Both the position numbers and the translations under genes were made by a program. Below, piece by piece: positions 8,902 to 17,335 of a stretch of DNA of 64,000 bases (the stretch's first letter is position 1; every line of letters starts with the position of its first letter). This DNA comes from Thermohalobaculum sp039030915 (lineage in GTDB: Bacteria > Pseudomonadota > Alphaproteobacteria > Rhodobacterales > Rhodobacteraceae), in assembly GCA_039030915.1 (NCBI GenBank), contig JBCCDG010000005.1:1-64000 (forward strand). Reading direction: 5' to 3'. The notes under the pieces are model-generated. The model had not been told where the DNA came from. It saw only the letters and a list, made by a program, of their open reading frames with translations, and did no database searches.

Positions 8902-9600
8902 ATGCGGACGGATTTGATCGTCCTCCTCCGCCGGCTGCTGCCGTTCCTGCTGACCGTGGGCGCTGCGATGGCGCTGGTCCTGTGGCTCGCGGCGGAGTTC
9001 GACGTGCTGGAGGGCGGGTTCTCGGCACTGGCGGCGCGGTCGGCGCTGGAGGCGCACGCCCTGGTGCTGGTGCTTTTCGTGCTGGCAACGCTGACGAGCG
9101 TGGTGCCGCTCTCGCTCCTGGCGATCAGCACCGGTGCACTCTTCGGCTGGATGCACGGTTTCGCGGTCGCCGCCTTCTGCCTCATGATCAGCGCCGGGCC
9201 GCCGTATTTCCTCGCCCGCCGGCTGCTGAGGGGCGAGGTGCAGCAGCTGGCCCGGCATTTCATCGATATCGATGCGCTCAACCGTGAGATCGCGGCGCGG
9301 GGCACGCAGGTGGCGCTCCTGCTCCGCCTGTCGCCCGTCGCGCCCTTCGGGGTGACGAGCTACATCTTCGGGCTGACCGAGATCGGGCCGCGGAGCCATT
9401 TCATCGCGGTGCTCGCCACCTACCCTGCGCTTTTCGGCACGGTGCTGAGTGGGCATCTGGCGGCGCAGGCGCTGGCGCAGTCGGACGAGCTGGCGGCCTG
9501 GCAGACCGCGACGCTTGTCCTCGGCGCGCTTGCGACGCTGGCGGCCGTGGTGGTCATCGGGCGCATTGTCTCCAAGCAGATCGGATCCGTCGTCAAATGA
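8902..9600 (+). CDS. TVP38/TMEM64 (VTT/DedA superfamily) membrane protein
   Basis: A 232-residue integral membrane protein with about six hydrophobic segments. The central VTT-type core shows ISTGALFGWMHGFAVAAF, the re-entrant-loop signature LLRLSPVAPFGVTSYIFGLT, and a C-terminal helix. Members of the wider DedA/VTT superfamily have been shown to move polyprenyl phosphate or other lipids across membranes; this protein's substrate is unknown. It sits between a lipid-sugar synthase-like gene and a GT-C-like gene, overlapping the latter by four bases, which suggests a lipid carrier role in the same pathway (inference). Confidence 0.85.
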   Translation: MRTDLIVLLRRLLPFLLTVGAAMALVLWLAAEFDVLEGGFSALAARSALEAHALVLVLFVLATLTSVVPLSLLAISTGALFGWMHGFAVAAFCLMISAGPPYFLARRLLRGEVQQLARHFIDIDALNREIAARGTQVALLLRLSPVAPFGVTSYIFGLTEIGPRSHFIAVLATYPALFGTVLSGHLAAQALAQSDELAAWQTATLVLGALATLAAVVVIGRIVSKQIGSVVK

Positions 9601-11144
9601 TCAGCCTTCTCCGCGCGCTGCCAGCCGCGCCCTACCGCGCGGAAGCGGTGGTCTTTGCCGGCTGGGCCGTGCTGTTCCTGACGGGGCTCTATTTCCACGA
9701 GCCCTGGAGCGACGAGGTACGGGCTTATTCGCTGATGCGCGAAGGCGGCGATCCGGTCGGCATCTTCTTCGGGCTGCGCAACGAGGGGCATCCGGTTCTC
9801 TGGTACTGGCTGATGTGGGCGGTCGAGCAGGTGGTCGACGCGCCGCAGACGCTGAAGGTCACAACCGCGATCATCGCCTTCGCGACGGCGGCGATGGTGC
9901 TCTTCCGCATGCCGCTACCGCTCTTCCTGCGCATCCTCGTGGTGCTGAGCGTGCTGGGCCTGCACGAGCTGCAGATCATCGCGCGCAACTACGGCATCTC
10001 GTTCCTGCTGCTGCTCCTGATCGTCGACACGGCGATCCGGCGGCCGGAGCGGCACTGGGTGTTCCTGCCGCTGCTGGTGCTCTTCGCCAACACCAATGCC
10101 TATGCGACGGTGATGACGCCCTTCATCGCGGGCGCGCTCCTCTGGAACCATATCTGGGCGGCGCTGCTGCGCTTCGAGCGGCGGAGCATCGTGCTGCTGG
10201 CAGTCTATGGCGCGGCGCTGCTCGTTGCGGCGCTGGCCGCCTGGTATGCCGGCAGCCAGGACGAGCTGACGGCGGTGCGGCCCTATGAGCGCGAGGGCGG
10301 ACGGACGCTCAACCAGATCATCTGGGACCTGCGCGGCGCCTTCGGCTATGTGACGATCCTTGAGAGCGAGTACCTGCCGACGCGGGCGTCGGAGATCCTC
10401 AAGAAGTCCTTCATCCTTCTGATGGCGCTGAGCCTCGCCTTCAGCTTCCGCTTCTTCACGGCGGGGGGGCTGGCGCTGGTCGCGTGGATCGCGCTCTCGG
10501 GCCTCGTCTACCGGGGCAGCGACCGGCATGTGCTGATGCTGGTGATCACGCTCTTCGGGCTCTTCATCATGATGCTGAGCCTCGAGGGCAGGCACTATCG
10601 CGGATTGCGGGCGCGGCTCCTGCCCGTGGCCATCGGCTTCTGGGGGCTCTCGTTCCTCTGGCTCAACGACCTGCGCCCGCTGGTGCAGGATATCCGGCTG
10701 CCATTCACCGGTGCGTACGGAGCGGTCGAGATGATCCGCGCGGATGGCGGGGCGGACAATGCGATCGTCGTCTCGGACACCGGCTATCACGTGGAGGCGA
10801 TGCCGTATTTCCTGCCGGAGATGCGGCTCTACCAGGAGCGTGAGGGGCGCTTCCGGCCCTATACGCGCCTAACGCGGGAGAGCCGGTCGGCGCTCGGCAT
10901 CGGGGAGATCATCGAGACGGCGCGTCGGCTGAAGGCGGAGAACCCGGAGGCGAACGTCTATTTCGTGACAGACCAGACCTTCCACGAGTTCGTCGGCGAG
11001 GGGCGGCAGGAGCTCTTCTTCCGCTGGTATACGAGCTGGAACGAGGCGGAGATCGAGGTGCTCCGCCGGGAGTTCGAGGTGCTCGGCTACAACGAAGGCG
11101 TGAAATGGTTCGAGAGCCTCTGGGTGCTGAAGCTCAAGGAGTGA
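9597..11144 (+). CDS. GT-C-like membrane glycosyltransferase
   Basis: A 515-residue polytopic protein with roughly ten membrane segments and a soluble C-terminal part of about 130 residues. The first periplasmic loop holds HEPWSDEVRAYSL, an acidic WxDE motif like the catalytic loop of PMT/ArnT-type GT-C enzymes that use polyprenyl-phosphate sugars, and ARNYGISFLL recalls the same families. The start overlaps the VTT gene (ATGA). The gene converges on a hemolysin-III gene with an 11-bp 3' overlap. Acceptor and sugar are unknown; the family match is by motif and topology only. Confidence 0.75.
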   Translation: MISLLRALPAAPYRAEAVVFAGWAVLFLTGLYFHEPWSDEVRAYSLMREGGDPVGIFFGLRNEGHPVLWYWLMWAVEQVVDAPQTLKVTTAIIAFATAAMVLFRMPLPLFLRILVVLSVLGLHELQIIARNYGISFLLLLLIVDTAIRRPERHWVFLPLLVLFANTNAYATVMTPFIAGALLWNHIWAALLRFERRSIVLLAVYGAALLVAALAAWYAGSQDELTAVRPYEREGGRTLNQIIWDLRGAFGYVTILESEYLPTRASEILKKSFILLMALSLAFSFRFFTAGGLALVAWIALSGLVYRGSDRHVLMLVITLFGLFIMMLSLEGRHYRGLRARLLPVAIGFWGLSFLWLNDLRPLVQDIRLPFTGAYGAVEMIRADGGADNAIVVSDTGYHVEAMPYFLPEMRLYQEREGRFRPYTRLTRESRSALGIGEIIETARRLKAENPEANVYFVTDQTFHEFVGEGRQELFFRWYTSWNEAEIEVLRREFEVLGYNEGVKWFESLWVLKLKE

Positions 11145-11832
11145 CGACGGCGGCGCCCGCGACCTCGACCAGGACGGCGGCGTAGAACACGAGGCTCGCC
11201 GCCAGGACATGGGCGTGCCAGATCGCGTTCTGATAGGGTAGCCGGTCCCAGAGATGAAAGGCGACGCCGAGGGTGTAGAGCCCGCCGCCCGTGCAGATGA
11301 GGATGAGGCCGGGGTTGCTCATCGCGGCCAGGATCGGCCCGCCGACGAGCAGCACGGCCCAGCCCATGGCGAGATAGAGGGCGAGGCTGATCCAGGCATG
11401 GCCGCGCGGATTGGTCAGCACCAGCACCACGCCGAGGAGCGCGGCGGTCCAGATCCCGATCAGGATCGTGCCCGCCTCCGCCCCGCCGAGGAGCACGGCG
11501 AAGGGCGTGTAGGTGCCGGCGATCTTCACGAAGATGGCCCCGTGGTCGAACCGGCGCAGGAGCGCCTTGGCCCGCGGATGGCTCACCAGGTTGTAGGACG
11601 CGGAGAAGGCGAACATCGCGATGAGCGAGAGCCCGTAGATCACGGCCGCCGAGACAACGGGAAAGCTGCCATGCCAGACGGCAGCGAGCGTCACCATGAC
11701 CGGCACGGCGATCAGCGCGAGGACCACGCCCGCGCCATGCACCACGCCGTCGGCAATCACCTCGCCGCGGCTGTAGGCCTTGAACTCCGGTAGCTTCGAC
11801 GCCGCTGTCGCCGCCACGCGTCCCTCCCGCAT
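11134..11832 (-). CDS. Hemolysin III (PAQR) family membrane protein
   Basis: A 232-residue protein with seven predicted membrane helices. Family motifs are SRGEVIADGVVHGAG near the N-terminus, MFAFSASYNLV and RRFDHGAIFVKIAGTYTPF in the middle, and NAIWHAHVLAAS near the end; the conserved histidines match the PAQR metal site. The frame is open 27 codons further, but the ATG at 11832 has GGTGGAG five bases upstream. Bacterial members (YqfA/HlyIII) are linked to membrane lipid homeostasis; haemolysis is not implied. Confidence 0.9.
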   Translation of the reverse strand: MREGRVAATAASKLPEFKAYSRGEVIADGVVHGAGVVLALIAVPVMVTLAAVWHGSFPVVSAAVIYGLSLIAMFAFSASYNLVSHPRAKALLRRFDHGAIFVKIAGTYTPFAVLLGGAEAGTILIGIWTAALLGVVLVLTNPRGHAWISLALYLAMGWAVLLVGGPILAAMSNPGLILICTGGGLYTLGVAFHLWDRLPYQNAIWHAHVLAASLVFYAAVLVEVAGAAVVTP

Positions 11833-11985
11833 ATCATCTCCACCAAAAGAGTGGGTCCATTTGCGCTGCCGGGCAAGCATCCGCTGCGTCAAGCGCTGGG
11901 GAGCGCGGCCCACTCAGTTGAACTCCGCGTGATCGCCGCGCCGGCCGATGGCTCTCGCGGGCGGACCCGTCCGACATGCTGCGAC

Positions 11986-12777
11986 CTAGAGCTCGTCGAG
12001 GAGCCCCGCGATCAGGCGGCCGAGGGTTGCTGGCTGCTCGACGCAGGGGATGTGGCCCGCGCCCGCGATCAGCTCGAAGCCGCAGCCGGGGATGAGGGCG
12101 GCGGTCTGGCGGACGAGCTCGGGCGGGGTGGAGCCGTCCGCCTCGCCGCAAACCGCGAGCGCCGGGAGCGAGAGCACCGTCGCCGCCTCCCGGTAATCCG
12201 CATCGCGGATGGCGCGGCAGGTGGCGAGGTAGCCGGCCTCGGGCGTGCGCAGCATCATGTTGCGCCAGGGCTCGAGCCGGGCGGGATCGGCTCGGAATTC
12301 CGGCGTGAACCAACGTTCCATCGTCGCGTCGACCAGTGCCGCGATGCCGCCCTCCTCGATCGCGGCGATGCGGGTGTTCCACATCTCGTCCGTTCCGATG
12401 CGGGCGCCGGTGTCGCAGAGGACGAGGGCGCGCACCTTGGCCGGATGGCGCGCGGCCAGCGCCTGAGCGATGAGCCCGCCGACGGAGAGCCCGACGATCA
12501 CGGCAGGCGCATCGCCCATGCCGGTGGCGTCCATCAGCCCCGCCAGATCGTCCGCCAGATCTTCGATGCTCCAGCCCTCCGCCGGCAGGCTCGAGAGCCC
12601 ATGGCCGCGCTTATCGTAGCGGAGCTGCCGCCAGCCGCCGGGCAGGTGGGGCATGAGCGGGTCCCAGACCCGGAAGTCGGTGCCGAGCGAGTTGGAGAAG
12701 ACGATGGCCGGCGCCCCTTCCGGGCCCGCGACCGCCGCGTTCAGCACCGTGCCGTTGACGGCTACTCCCATGACCAT
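11986..12777 (-). CDS. Alpha/beta hydrolase, 3-oxoadipate enol-lactonase-like
   Basis: A 263-residue alpha/beta-hydrolase. The stretch VFSNSLGTDFRVWDPLMPHL and then YDKRGHGLSS are typical of PcaD, the enol-lactonase of the beta-ketoadipate pathway. The nucleophile elbow is GLSVGG (Ser about 98); the acid is in GEADGSTP and the histidine in GAGHIP. Several starts are possible; the ATG at 12777 has AAGGAG six bases upstream. No other pca genes are nearby, so the substrate may differ. It is divergent from the guanidine riboswitch operon. Confidence 0.8.
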   Translation of the reverse strand: MVMGVAVNGTVLNAAVAGPEGAPAIVFSNSLGTDFRVWDPLMPHLPGGWRQLRYDKRGHGLSSLPAEGWSIEDLADDLAGLMDATGMGDAPAVIVGLSVGGLIAQALAARHPAKVRALVLCDTGARIGTDEMWNTRIAAIEEGGIAALVDATMERWFTPEFRADPARLEPWRNMMLRTPEAGYLATCRAIRDADYREAATVLSLPALAVCGEADGSTPPELVRQTAALIPGCGFELIAGAGHIPCVEQPATLGRLIAGLLDEL

Positions 12778-12920
12778 GCCCTGCTCCTTCATCATGCGCT
12801 GCGCAATCTGCGGAACGCTCGCAGCATGGGGGCGCCGGAGCAAGCGATGCCGCCGGGACCGGCAGCTGCACAGGAAACGGGCAGGCGGAGCGGCCGGCGT
12901 CTGCCGGGACAGGCCCACGC

Positions 12921-12981
12921 GCTGGCGCTGCGGGCCTGTGCGTGCTGGCGCATCGCTTATGCGCCCGCTGGCACATCGCTT
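12921..12981 (+). repeat. Three phased repeats, 23-bp period, upstream of the guanidine riboswitch
   Basis: GCTGGCGCATCGCTT (12944-12958) and GCTGGCACATCGCTT (12967-12981) match at 14 of 15 bases. A weaker copy, GCTGGCGC, starts at 12921. The starts are exactly 23 bp apart, about two helical turns, as expected for tandem protein-binding sites. The block ends 20 bp before the riboswitch, in the gap shared with the divergent PcaD-like gene. Confidence 0.45.
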
Positions 12982-13000
12982 GCATCGGCATTTCCGGCAG

Positions 13001-13102
13001 GGCGCCTAGGGTTCCGGCTGTACGCAGCGACAGGTCCGAGAGGCGTCACCCTGGCGGCAAACTCCGCCCGGGCACACGGCGGGGCAAAATCCCGGGAGAT
13101 CA
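13001..13102 (+). promoter_or_regulatory. Guanidine-I riboswitch (ykkC class)
   Basis: The leader contains the conserved ykkC blocks in the right order: CTAGGGTTCCG (13006-13016), GGTCCGAGAG (13033-13042), then ACGGCGGGGCAAAATCCCGGGAGA-like sequence (13076-13099, split here as ACGGCGGGG and ATCCCGGGAGA). Guanidine-I riboswitches turn on expression when free guanidine binds. It ends about 80 bases before the start of an ABC substrate-binding protein gene whose operon includes a GdmH-type guanidine hydrolase, so ligand and gene content agree. Exact ends are estimates. Confidence 0.93.
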
Positions 13103-13180
13103 CTGCCGATCCCGACCGTGGTGTGATCCGTCCCGTCGCCATGGTCCGACATGGTTGGAAGGGACGGCGGGAGAGTAGAG

Positions 13181-14245
13181 ATGCGAACGATCCTCAGACC
13201 CACCGTCCTGGCGCTGACTGCGGCGCTGATGCTCGGCGCCGCGATGCCCACGGCCGCCGAGGAGAAGACCCAGTTCCGCATCGCCTGGTCGATCTATGTC
13301 GGCTGGATGCCGTGGGGCTACATGGCCGAGGCGGGCATCATCGAGCGCTGGGGCGACAAGTACGACATCGAGATCGAGGTCGTGCAGATCAACGACTACA
13401 TCGAGAGCATCAACCAGTACACCGCCGGTGCCTTCGACGGGGTGAGCGCGACCAATATGGACACGCTCTCGATCCCGGCCGGCGGGGGCGTCGACACCAC
13501 GGCGCTGATCGTGGGCGACTACTCCAACGGCAATGACGCGGTGCTGGTCAAGGAGGGCGGCGCGATGGCCGACCTCAAGGGCAAGGCCGTGAACCTCGTG
13601 GAGCTGTCGGTCAGCCACTACCTGCTGGCGCGGGGCCTGGATGAGGCCGGGCTCTCGGAGGCGGATCTCGCGGCAGTGATCAACACTTCGGACGCGGACA
13701 TGGTGGCGGCCTACCAGACCGCCGACGTGGAGGCGGTCGTGACCCGGAACCCGCTCGTCTCCACGATCCTCGAGGGGGGCAATGCGACCAAGATCTACGA
13801 CAGCGCGGATATCCCGGGCGAGATCATCGACCTTCTGGTCGTGAACACGGACGTGCTGGCCGCCAATCCGAAATTCGGCAAGGCGCTGGTGGGCGCGTGG
13901 TACGAGACCATGGCGCTGATGGCGGCGGGCGACGAGGCGGCGCTGACGGCGATGGCCGAGGCTTCGGGCACGGATCTCGCCGGCTACAAGGCGCAGCTTG
14001 CGACGACCGAGATGTTCTACGACCCCGCCGCCGCCGTCGCCTTCACGGAGGACGCGCAGCTCAAGCAGACGATGACCTACGTGGCCGAGTTCCTGTTCGA
14101 GAAGGGGATCCTTGGCGAAGGCGCGCCCTCGCCCGATTTCGTGGGCGTCGCCTATCCGGACGGCACCACCACCGGTGACACCGCAAACGTGAAGTTCCGC
14201 TACACGACGGAGTTCATGAAGATGGCCGCCGAAGGCACGCTCTGA
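13181..14245 (+). CDS. ABC transporter substrate-binding protein, probable guanidine importer
   Basis: A 354-residue periplasmic protein with a cleavable signal (LALTAALMLGAAMPTAAEEK). It belongs to the NrtA/SsuA/TauA-type binding-protein group; SIYVGWMPWGYMAEAGI and GVSATNMDTLSIPAGGGVDT resemble the subset found near urea/guanidine carboxylase genes. The ATG at 13181 follows a GGGAGAG site. It is the first gene after a guanidine-I riboswitch and precedes permease, ATPase and guanidine hydrolase genes, so guanidine is the likely cargo (inference; a related compound such as urea is the alternative). Confidence 0.88.
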   Translation: MRTILRPTVLALTAALMLGAAMPTAAEEKTQFRIAWSIYVGWMPWGYMAEAGIIERWGDKYDIEIEVVQINDYIESINQYTAGAFDGVSATNMDTLSIPAGGGVDTTALIVGDYSNGNDAVLVKEGGAMADLKGKAVNLVELSVSHYLLARGLDEAGLSEADLAAVINTSDADMVAAYQTADVEAVVTRNPLVSTILEGGNATKIYDSADIPGEIIDLLVVNTDVLAANPKFGKALVGAWYETMALMAAGDEAALTAMAEASGTDLAGYKAQLATTEMFYDPAAAVAFTEDAQLKQTMTYVAEFLFEKGILGEGAPSPDFVGVAYPDGTTTGDTANVKFRYTTEFMKMAAEGTL

Positions 14246-14265
14246 GCGCCCCCTTAGGGCGGCGC
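14246..14265 (+). other. Hairpin between binding-protein and permease genes
   Basis: GCGCCCCC (14246-14253) pairs with GGCGGCGC (14258-14265) with one mismatch and a TTAG loop, directly after the stop codon. There is no T-run. Such hairpins often protect the upstream message, keeping binding protein in excess over permease and ATPase. The rest of the 255-base gap to 14501 shows no gene. Confidence 0.35.
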
Positions 14266-14500
14266 GCATGGCGGACCCCCTGCCACCTCTCCCCCTCGAA
14301 AGCGGCGGGCTTCGTCGCATCGCGACACGCTGGCCGAGGGCCGGCATCGCAGCGCCGCGCGCAGGCGGCGCGCCGGGCCGCCTGACAGGGCAGGAGGAGG
14401 TGCCGCCGTCCTCCCCTCCGAGGGGAGCGGCCGGGAGAGGGATCATCGGAGCCCGCTGCATCTCCGCCGCGATCGCGATACGTGCAGGGGAGGGCTGGCG

Positions 14501-15307
14501 ATGCGGCTGATCAACCGGCGGCCGGGCCGTGTCGTCGCGCTCGCGCTGGCCCTCCTGCCCTTCCTGCTGGCCTTCATCGTCTACGTGCTGGCGTCGGACG
14601 CGCGACGGGCGGAGAACCCGCGGGACCGGTTGCTGCCGCCGCCCTCGGAGATCGTGGCAACGGCCGGGCGGCTGGCGACGCAGCCAGACCGGCGTTCGCG
14701 CGAGATCCTGCTCTGGAAGGACACCGCCGCCTCGCTCCGCAGGCTTGCCGTGGGCGTGGGGATCGCGGCGACGGCGGGGATGGCGCTGGGGCTCGCCATC
14801 GGGACCTTTCCGGTTGCGGCCGCGACGCTCGGACCCTTCGTCTCCGCGCTCAGCCTCGTGCCGCCGCTGGCGGTGCTGCCGATCCTCTTTCTCGCCTTTG
14901 GGCTGGGGGAAGCCTCGAAGGTCGCGCTCATCGTGATCGGCATCGCGCCCGTTCTCATCCGCGATCTCGCGCAGCGTGCGGCCGAAATCCCGCGCGAGCT
15001 GATCGTGAAGGCGGAGACGCTGGGGGCCAGTTCCGCCGTGATCGCGCTCCGCGTCGTGCTGCCCTGGCTCATGCCGCGGCTCTTTCTGGCCGTCCGGCTC
15101 GGGCTCGGGCCTGCCTGGCTGTTCCTGATCGCCGCCGAGGCGATCGCCGCACAGGAGGGGCTCGGCTACCGCATCTTCCTCGTGCGCCGCTATCTCGCGA
15201 TGGACGTGATCCTCGTCTACGTCGCCTGGATCACGCTCCTGGCCTTTCTGCTGGACCGGCTGCTGGCGGGCGCGTCCCGCCGGCTCTACCCCTGGGCCAG
15301 CCCATGA
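14501..15307 (+). CDS. ABC transporter permease (guanidine operon)
   Basis: A 268-residue integral membrane protein of the BPD_transp_1 / SsuC-TauC type. It has about six membrane segments and the EAA loop (ELIVKAETLGASSAVIALRV) that docks the ATPase, about residues 166-185. A GGGGAGGG site precedes the ATG closely. The stop overlaps the ATPase gene by four bases (ATGA). It forms the membrane channel of the importer whose binding protein is encoded just upstream behind the riboswitch. Confidence 0.9.
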   Translation: MRLINRRPGRVVALALALLPFLLAFIVYVLASDARRAENPRDRLLPPPSEIVATAGRLATQPDRRSREILLWKDTAASLRRLAVGVGIAATAGMALGLAIGTFPVAAATLGPFVSALSLVPPLAVLPILFLAFGLGEASKVALIVIGIAPVLIRDLAQRAAEIPRELIVKAETLGASSAVIALRVVLPWLMPRLFLAVRLGLGPAWLFLIAAEAIAAQEGLGYRIFLVRRYLAMDVILVYVAWITLLAFLLDRLLAGASRRLYPWASP

Positions 15308-16107
15308 GCTTCGTCGAGGTGCGCGATCTCTGGCAGAGCTACGGCGAGCTCTCGGTGCTCGAACGCGTGAACCTCGAGGCGGAGGAGGGCGAGTTTCTGT
15401 CGCTCGTCGGCGCGTCGGGCTGCGGCAAGAGTACCTTCCTGCGCCTCATGCTCGGCCAGGAACGGCCCGTCCGGGGCGAGATCCGGGTGGCGGGGAGCCC
15501 ACCGGCGGAGGAGCCGGGGCCCGAGCGCGGCATCGTCTTCCAGCGCTACTCCGTCTTTCCGCACATGACCGTGCGGGACAATCTGGTCGCGGCCGAGGCA
15601 TTCGCCGCCGGGCGCCTCGGCCGCTTCTGGGGTGCGAGACAGCGGGAAGCCCGCGCGGGGGCGGAGGACGTGCTGGCGCGCATCGGGCTCGGGCATCTGG
15701 CCCGCGCCTGGCCGCACACGCTGTCGGGCGGGCAGCAGCAGCGGCTGGCCATCGCGCAGGCGCTCGCCGCCAAGCCGCGCGTGCTGCTGCTGGACGAACC
15801 CTTCGGCGCGCTGGATCCGGGCACGCGGGTGCAGATGCACGACTTCCTCGCCGAACTGCGCGCGGAGACGGGCATGACCGTCTTCATGGTCACGCACGAC
15901 CTCGAGGAGGGCTTCAAGCTCGGCGACCGCGTGATCGTCTTCGACAAGCCGCGCTGGGACCCCGACGCCCCAGAGCGCTACGGCGCCACCATCACCTACG
16001 ACTTCGATGCCCGCGACGGCGGTATCCCCTTTCAGCAACCGTATGGCGCCAGCATAAGGGGGACCGCGACCACGCCCATGACGGAGACCCCCGATGCCGA
16101 TACCTGA
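15304..16107 (+). CDS. ABC transporter ATP-binding protein (guanidine operon)
   Basis: A 267-residue ATPase with Walker A GASGCGKST (about residues 36-44), Q-loop region VFQRYSVFPHMTV, signature LSGGQQQRLAIAQAL and Walker B VLLLDEPFGALD, followed by the H-loop VTHDLEEGF. It resembles the SsuB/TauB group but carries a distinctive C-terminal tail. The frame is open upstream to 14482, but the start at 15304 inside the permease stop gives the normal N-terminus MSFVEVRDLW. It overlaps the next gene by 14 bases, so the whole cassette is translationally linked. Confidence 0.92.
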   Translation: MSFVEVRDLWQSYGELSVLERVNLEAEEGEFLSLVGASGCGKSTFLRLMLGQERPVRGEIRVAGSPPAEEPGPERGIVFQRYSVFPHMTVRDNLVAAEAFAAGRLGRFWGARQREARAGAEDVLARIGLGHLARAWPHTLSGGQQQRLAIAQALAAKPRVLLLDEPFGALDPGTRVQMHDFLAELRAETGMTVFMVTHDLEEGFKLGDRVIVFDKPRWDPDAPERYGATITYDFDARDGGIPFQQPYGASIRGTATTPMTETPDADT

Positions 16108-17335
16108 GAGACGCCCTGCCCGACGCGCGGGACCCGTGACGCCACGGTCCGAGGCGCGCGCGCACCACCCGGATCTCTCGAAGCTGCAGGGGTGGAAGGC
16201 GATGAGGGCGGAGGGAGAGATCCCCGAGGGGCGTTGGGACGAGGAGCGGCGCTGGGCGCTGGCCATGGGCCTGACCGGGGCCGACAGCATCGAGGACAAG
16301 TCCATCCCGACCTTCGCGCGGGGCGAACTGCCGCACTATGCCGGCATCAACACGTTCCTGAAGGCGCCCTATGCGGAGAACGTGGCGGAGGTCGGTCATT
16401 ACGACGCGACGGTGCTGGGCGCGCCCTTCGACGGGGGCACGACCTACCGGCCCGGCACGCGCTTCGGACCGCAGGGGATCCGCAAGATCTCGGCGCTCTA
16501 CACGCCTTACAATTACGAGATGGCGGTGGATCTGCGCGAGCAGATGACGCTCTGCGATGCGGGGGACATCTTCACGATCCCTGCGAATATCGAGAAGACC
16601 TTCGACCAGATCAGCCGGGCCTGTGCGCATGTGTTCTCGAGCGGGTCGATGCCGATCATCCTGGGCGGGGACCACAGCATCGGGTTCCCGACCGTGAGAG
16701 GGATCGCGGAATGCACGTCGAAAAAGATCGGGATCGTGCATTTCGACCGGCATGCGGACATCCAGGAGAAGGATCTCGACGAGCGCATGCACACCACGCC
16801 GTGGTTTCACGCGACCAACCTGCCCAACGTGCCGGCGAAGAACCTGGTGCAGGTGGGCATCGGCGGCTGGCAGGTGCCGCGGGAGGCGGTGAAGGAAGCG
16901 CGCAAGCGCGAGACCAACATCATCACCATGTCGGACATGGAGCGGATGGGAGTCGACAAGACCGCCGAGATGGCGCTCGAGATGGCATGGGACGGGGTGG
17001 ACATGGTCTACATGTCCTTCGACATCGACAGCATCGATTGCGGCTTCGTACCCGGCACCGGCTGGCCCGAGCCCGGCGGCTTCCTGCCGCGCGAGGCGCT
17101 GGCGCTCGCGTCCAAGGTGGCGGCAGAGGGGATCTGCGGGATGGAGCTGGTGGAGGTCTCCCCACCCTATGACACTTCGGACATCACGGCGCTGATGGGC
17201 ACGCGGGTCATCGTCGACGTGCTCGGCTCGATGGTGGCCGCCGGGGTGCTCGGCAAGCACAAGGCGCATATCGACAAGCCGGTGACGATCCCCGCGGGCA
17301 CGTTCTCGGGACGGAGGTGGTCGAATGCCCCATGA
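16094..17335 (+). CDS. gdmH: Guanidine hydrolase (GdmH-type, nickel-dependent ureohydrolase)
   Basis: A 413-residue enzyme of the arginase/agmatinase family, longer than the usual 300-350 residues because of an extended N-terminus, as in cyanobacterial GdmH, which splits guanidine into urea and ammonia. Metal ligands are visible: GGDHS (His about 194), FDRHADIQ (Asp 218, His 220, Asp 222) and FDIDSID (Asp 310, Asp 312). FDRHAD in place of the common FDAHxD, and GFVPGTGWPEPGG, fit the GdmH group. GGAG lies seven bases before the ATG. Context (guanidine-I riboswitch, ABC importer, His-rich partner) supports the call. An agmatinase-like activity cannot be excluded from sequence alone. Confidence 0.88.
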   Translation: MPIPERRPARRAGPVTPRSEARAHHPDLSKLQGWKAMRAEGEIPEGRWDEERRWALAMGLTGADSIEDKSIPTFARGELPHYAGINTFLKAPYAENVAEVGHYDATVLGAPFDGGTTYRPGTRFGPQGIRKISALYTPYNYEMAVDLREQMTLCDAGDIFTIPANIEKTFDQISRACAHVFSSGSMPIILGGDHSIGFPTVRGIAECTSKKIGIVHFDRHADIQEKDLDERMHTTPWFHATNLPNVPAKNLVQVGIGGWQVPREAVKEARKRETNIITMSDMERMGVDKTAEMALEMAWDGVDMVYMSFDIDSIDCGFVPGTGWPEPGGFLPREALALASKVAAEGICGMELVEVSPPYDTSDITALMGTRVIVDVLGSMVAAGVLGKHKAHIDKPVTIPAGTFSGRRWSNAP

